Source: Bacteroidales bacterium (GTDB lineage: Bacteria; Bacteroidota; Bacteroidia; Bacteroidales; ML635J-15). Taken from it: a DNA stretch of 5,876 bases. The notes beneath the pieces are model-generated. The model was not told the origin of the DNA, did not search any database, and saw nothing but the letters and a program-made list of their open reading frames with translations. The translations under genes were made by a program, and so were the position numbers. The stretch is taken from contig JAQVEY010000168.1 of assembly GCA_028697515.1 (NCBI GenBank), positions 1 to 5,876 on the forward strand, written 5' to 3'. Below are positions 5,809 through 5,876 of this stretch, in pieces; positions within the stretch are counted from its first letter, which is position 1; each line of letters begins with the position of its first letter.

Positions 5809-5876
5809 TAATGAAATAAGGATTTGATTTAAGTCGTACATTCAACTAGCAAATGCAACTTTATTGTTAACAAAAT

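Noticed and set aside
5864..5873. Palindrome TTGTTAACAA upstream of pheT as an operator
   Set aside because: A 10 bp AT-rich palindrome is expected by chance in this base composition, and it lies more than 50 bp above the predicted promoter.

Overview
The window is AT-rich DNA from a member of the Bacteroidota, probably an uncultured or environmental lineage. Four things point there. PanB and the RluA-type synthase resemble Bacteroidota versions. There is a short-signal lipoprotein of a Bacteroidota-type family. Ribosome binding sites lack Shine-Dalgarno sequences. Several upstream regions carry the TAnnTTTG -7 element used by the Bacteroidota primary sigma factor. All five gene ends seen use TAA.

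Layout. Positions 1-74 hold the last codons of an unidentified plus-strand gene. Positions 75-678 contain no gene. Most of that stretch is a degenerate tandem array of about four and a half copies of a 95-99 bp unit (114-610), lying between the 3' ends of two convergent genes. Next come two minus-strand genes in an apparent operon, panB (2198-1386) followed by an RluA-family pseudouridine synthase (1365-679). A 66 bp divergent spacer separates panB from a plus-strand lipoprotein gene (2265-3296). That gene converges, across 35 bp, on the minus-strand phenylalanyl-tRNA synthetase beta gene pheT (5761-3332), which fills the rest of the window. Positions 5762-5876 are the pheT upstream region with a good promoter candidate.

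The most striking feature is that pheT is interrupted by one in-frame TAA at 4433-4435. The reading frame is the same on both sides, and 59 codons of recognisable PheT sequence lie between that stop and the next ATG. One base substitution (for example GAA, AAA or CAA to TAA) therefore explains it, and an indel does not. PheT is normally essential, so this is either a consensus error, a minor-allele or dying-copy mutation, or a genuinely unusual split or readthrough synthetase. The second point of interest is the intergenic repeat array, whose units carry two inverted repeats each; one copy holds an unrelated hairpin-bearing segment.

The genes do not form one pathway. PanB belongs to pantothenate/CoA synthesis, the pseudouridine synthase to RNA modification, PheT to translation, and the lipoprotein to the cell envelope. 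I see no convincing new multi-gene system. The novelty candidates are the broken pheT and the repeat array.
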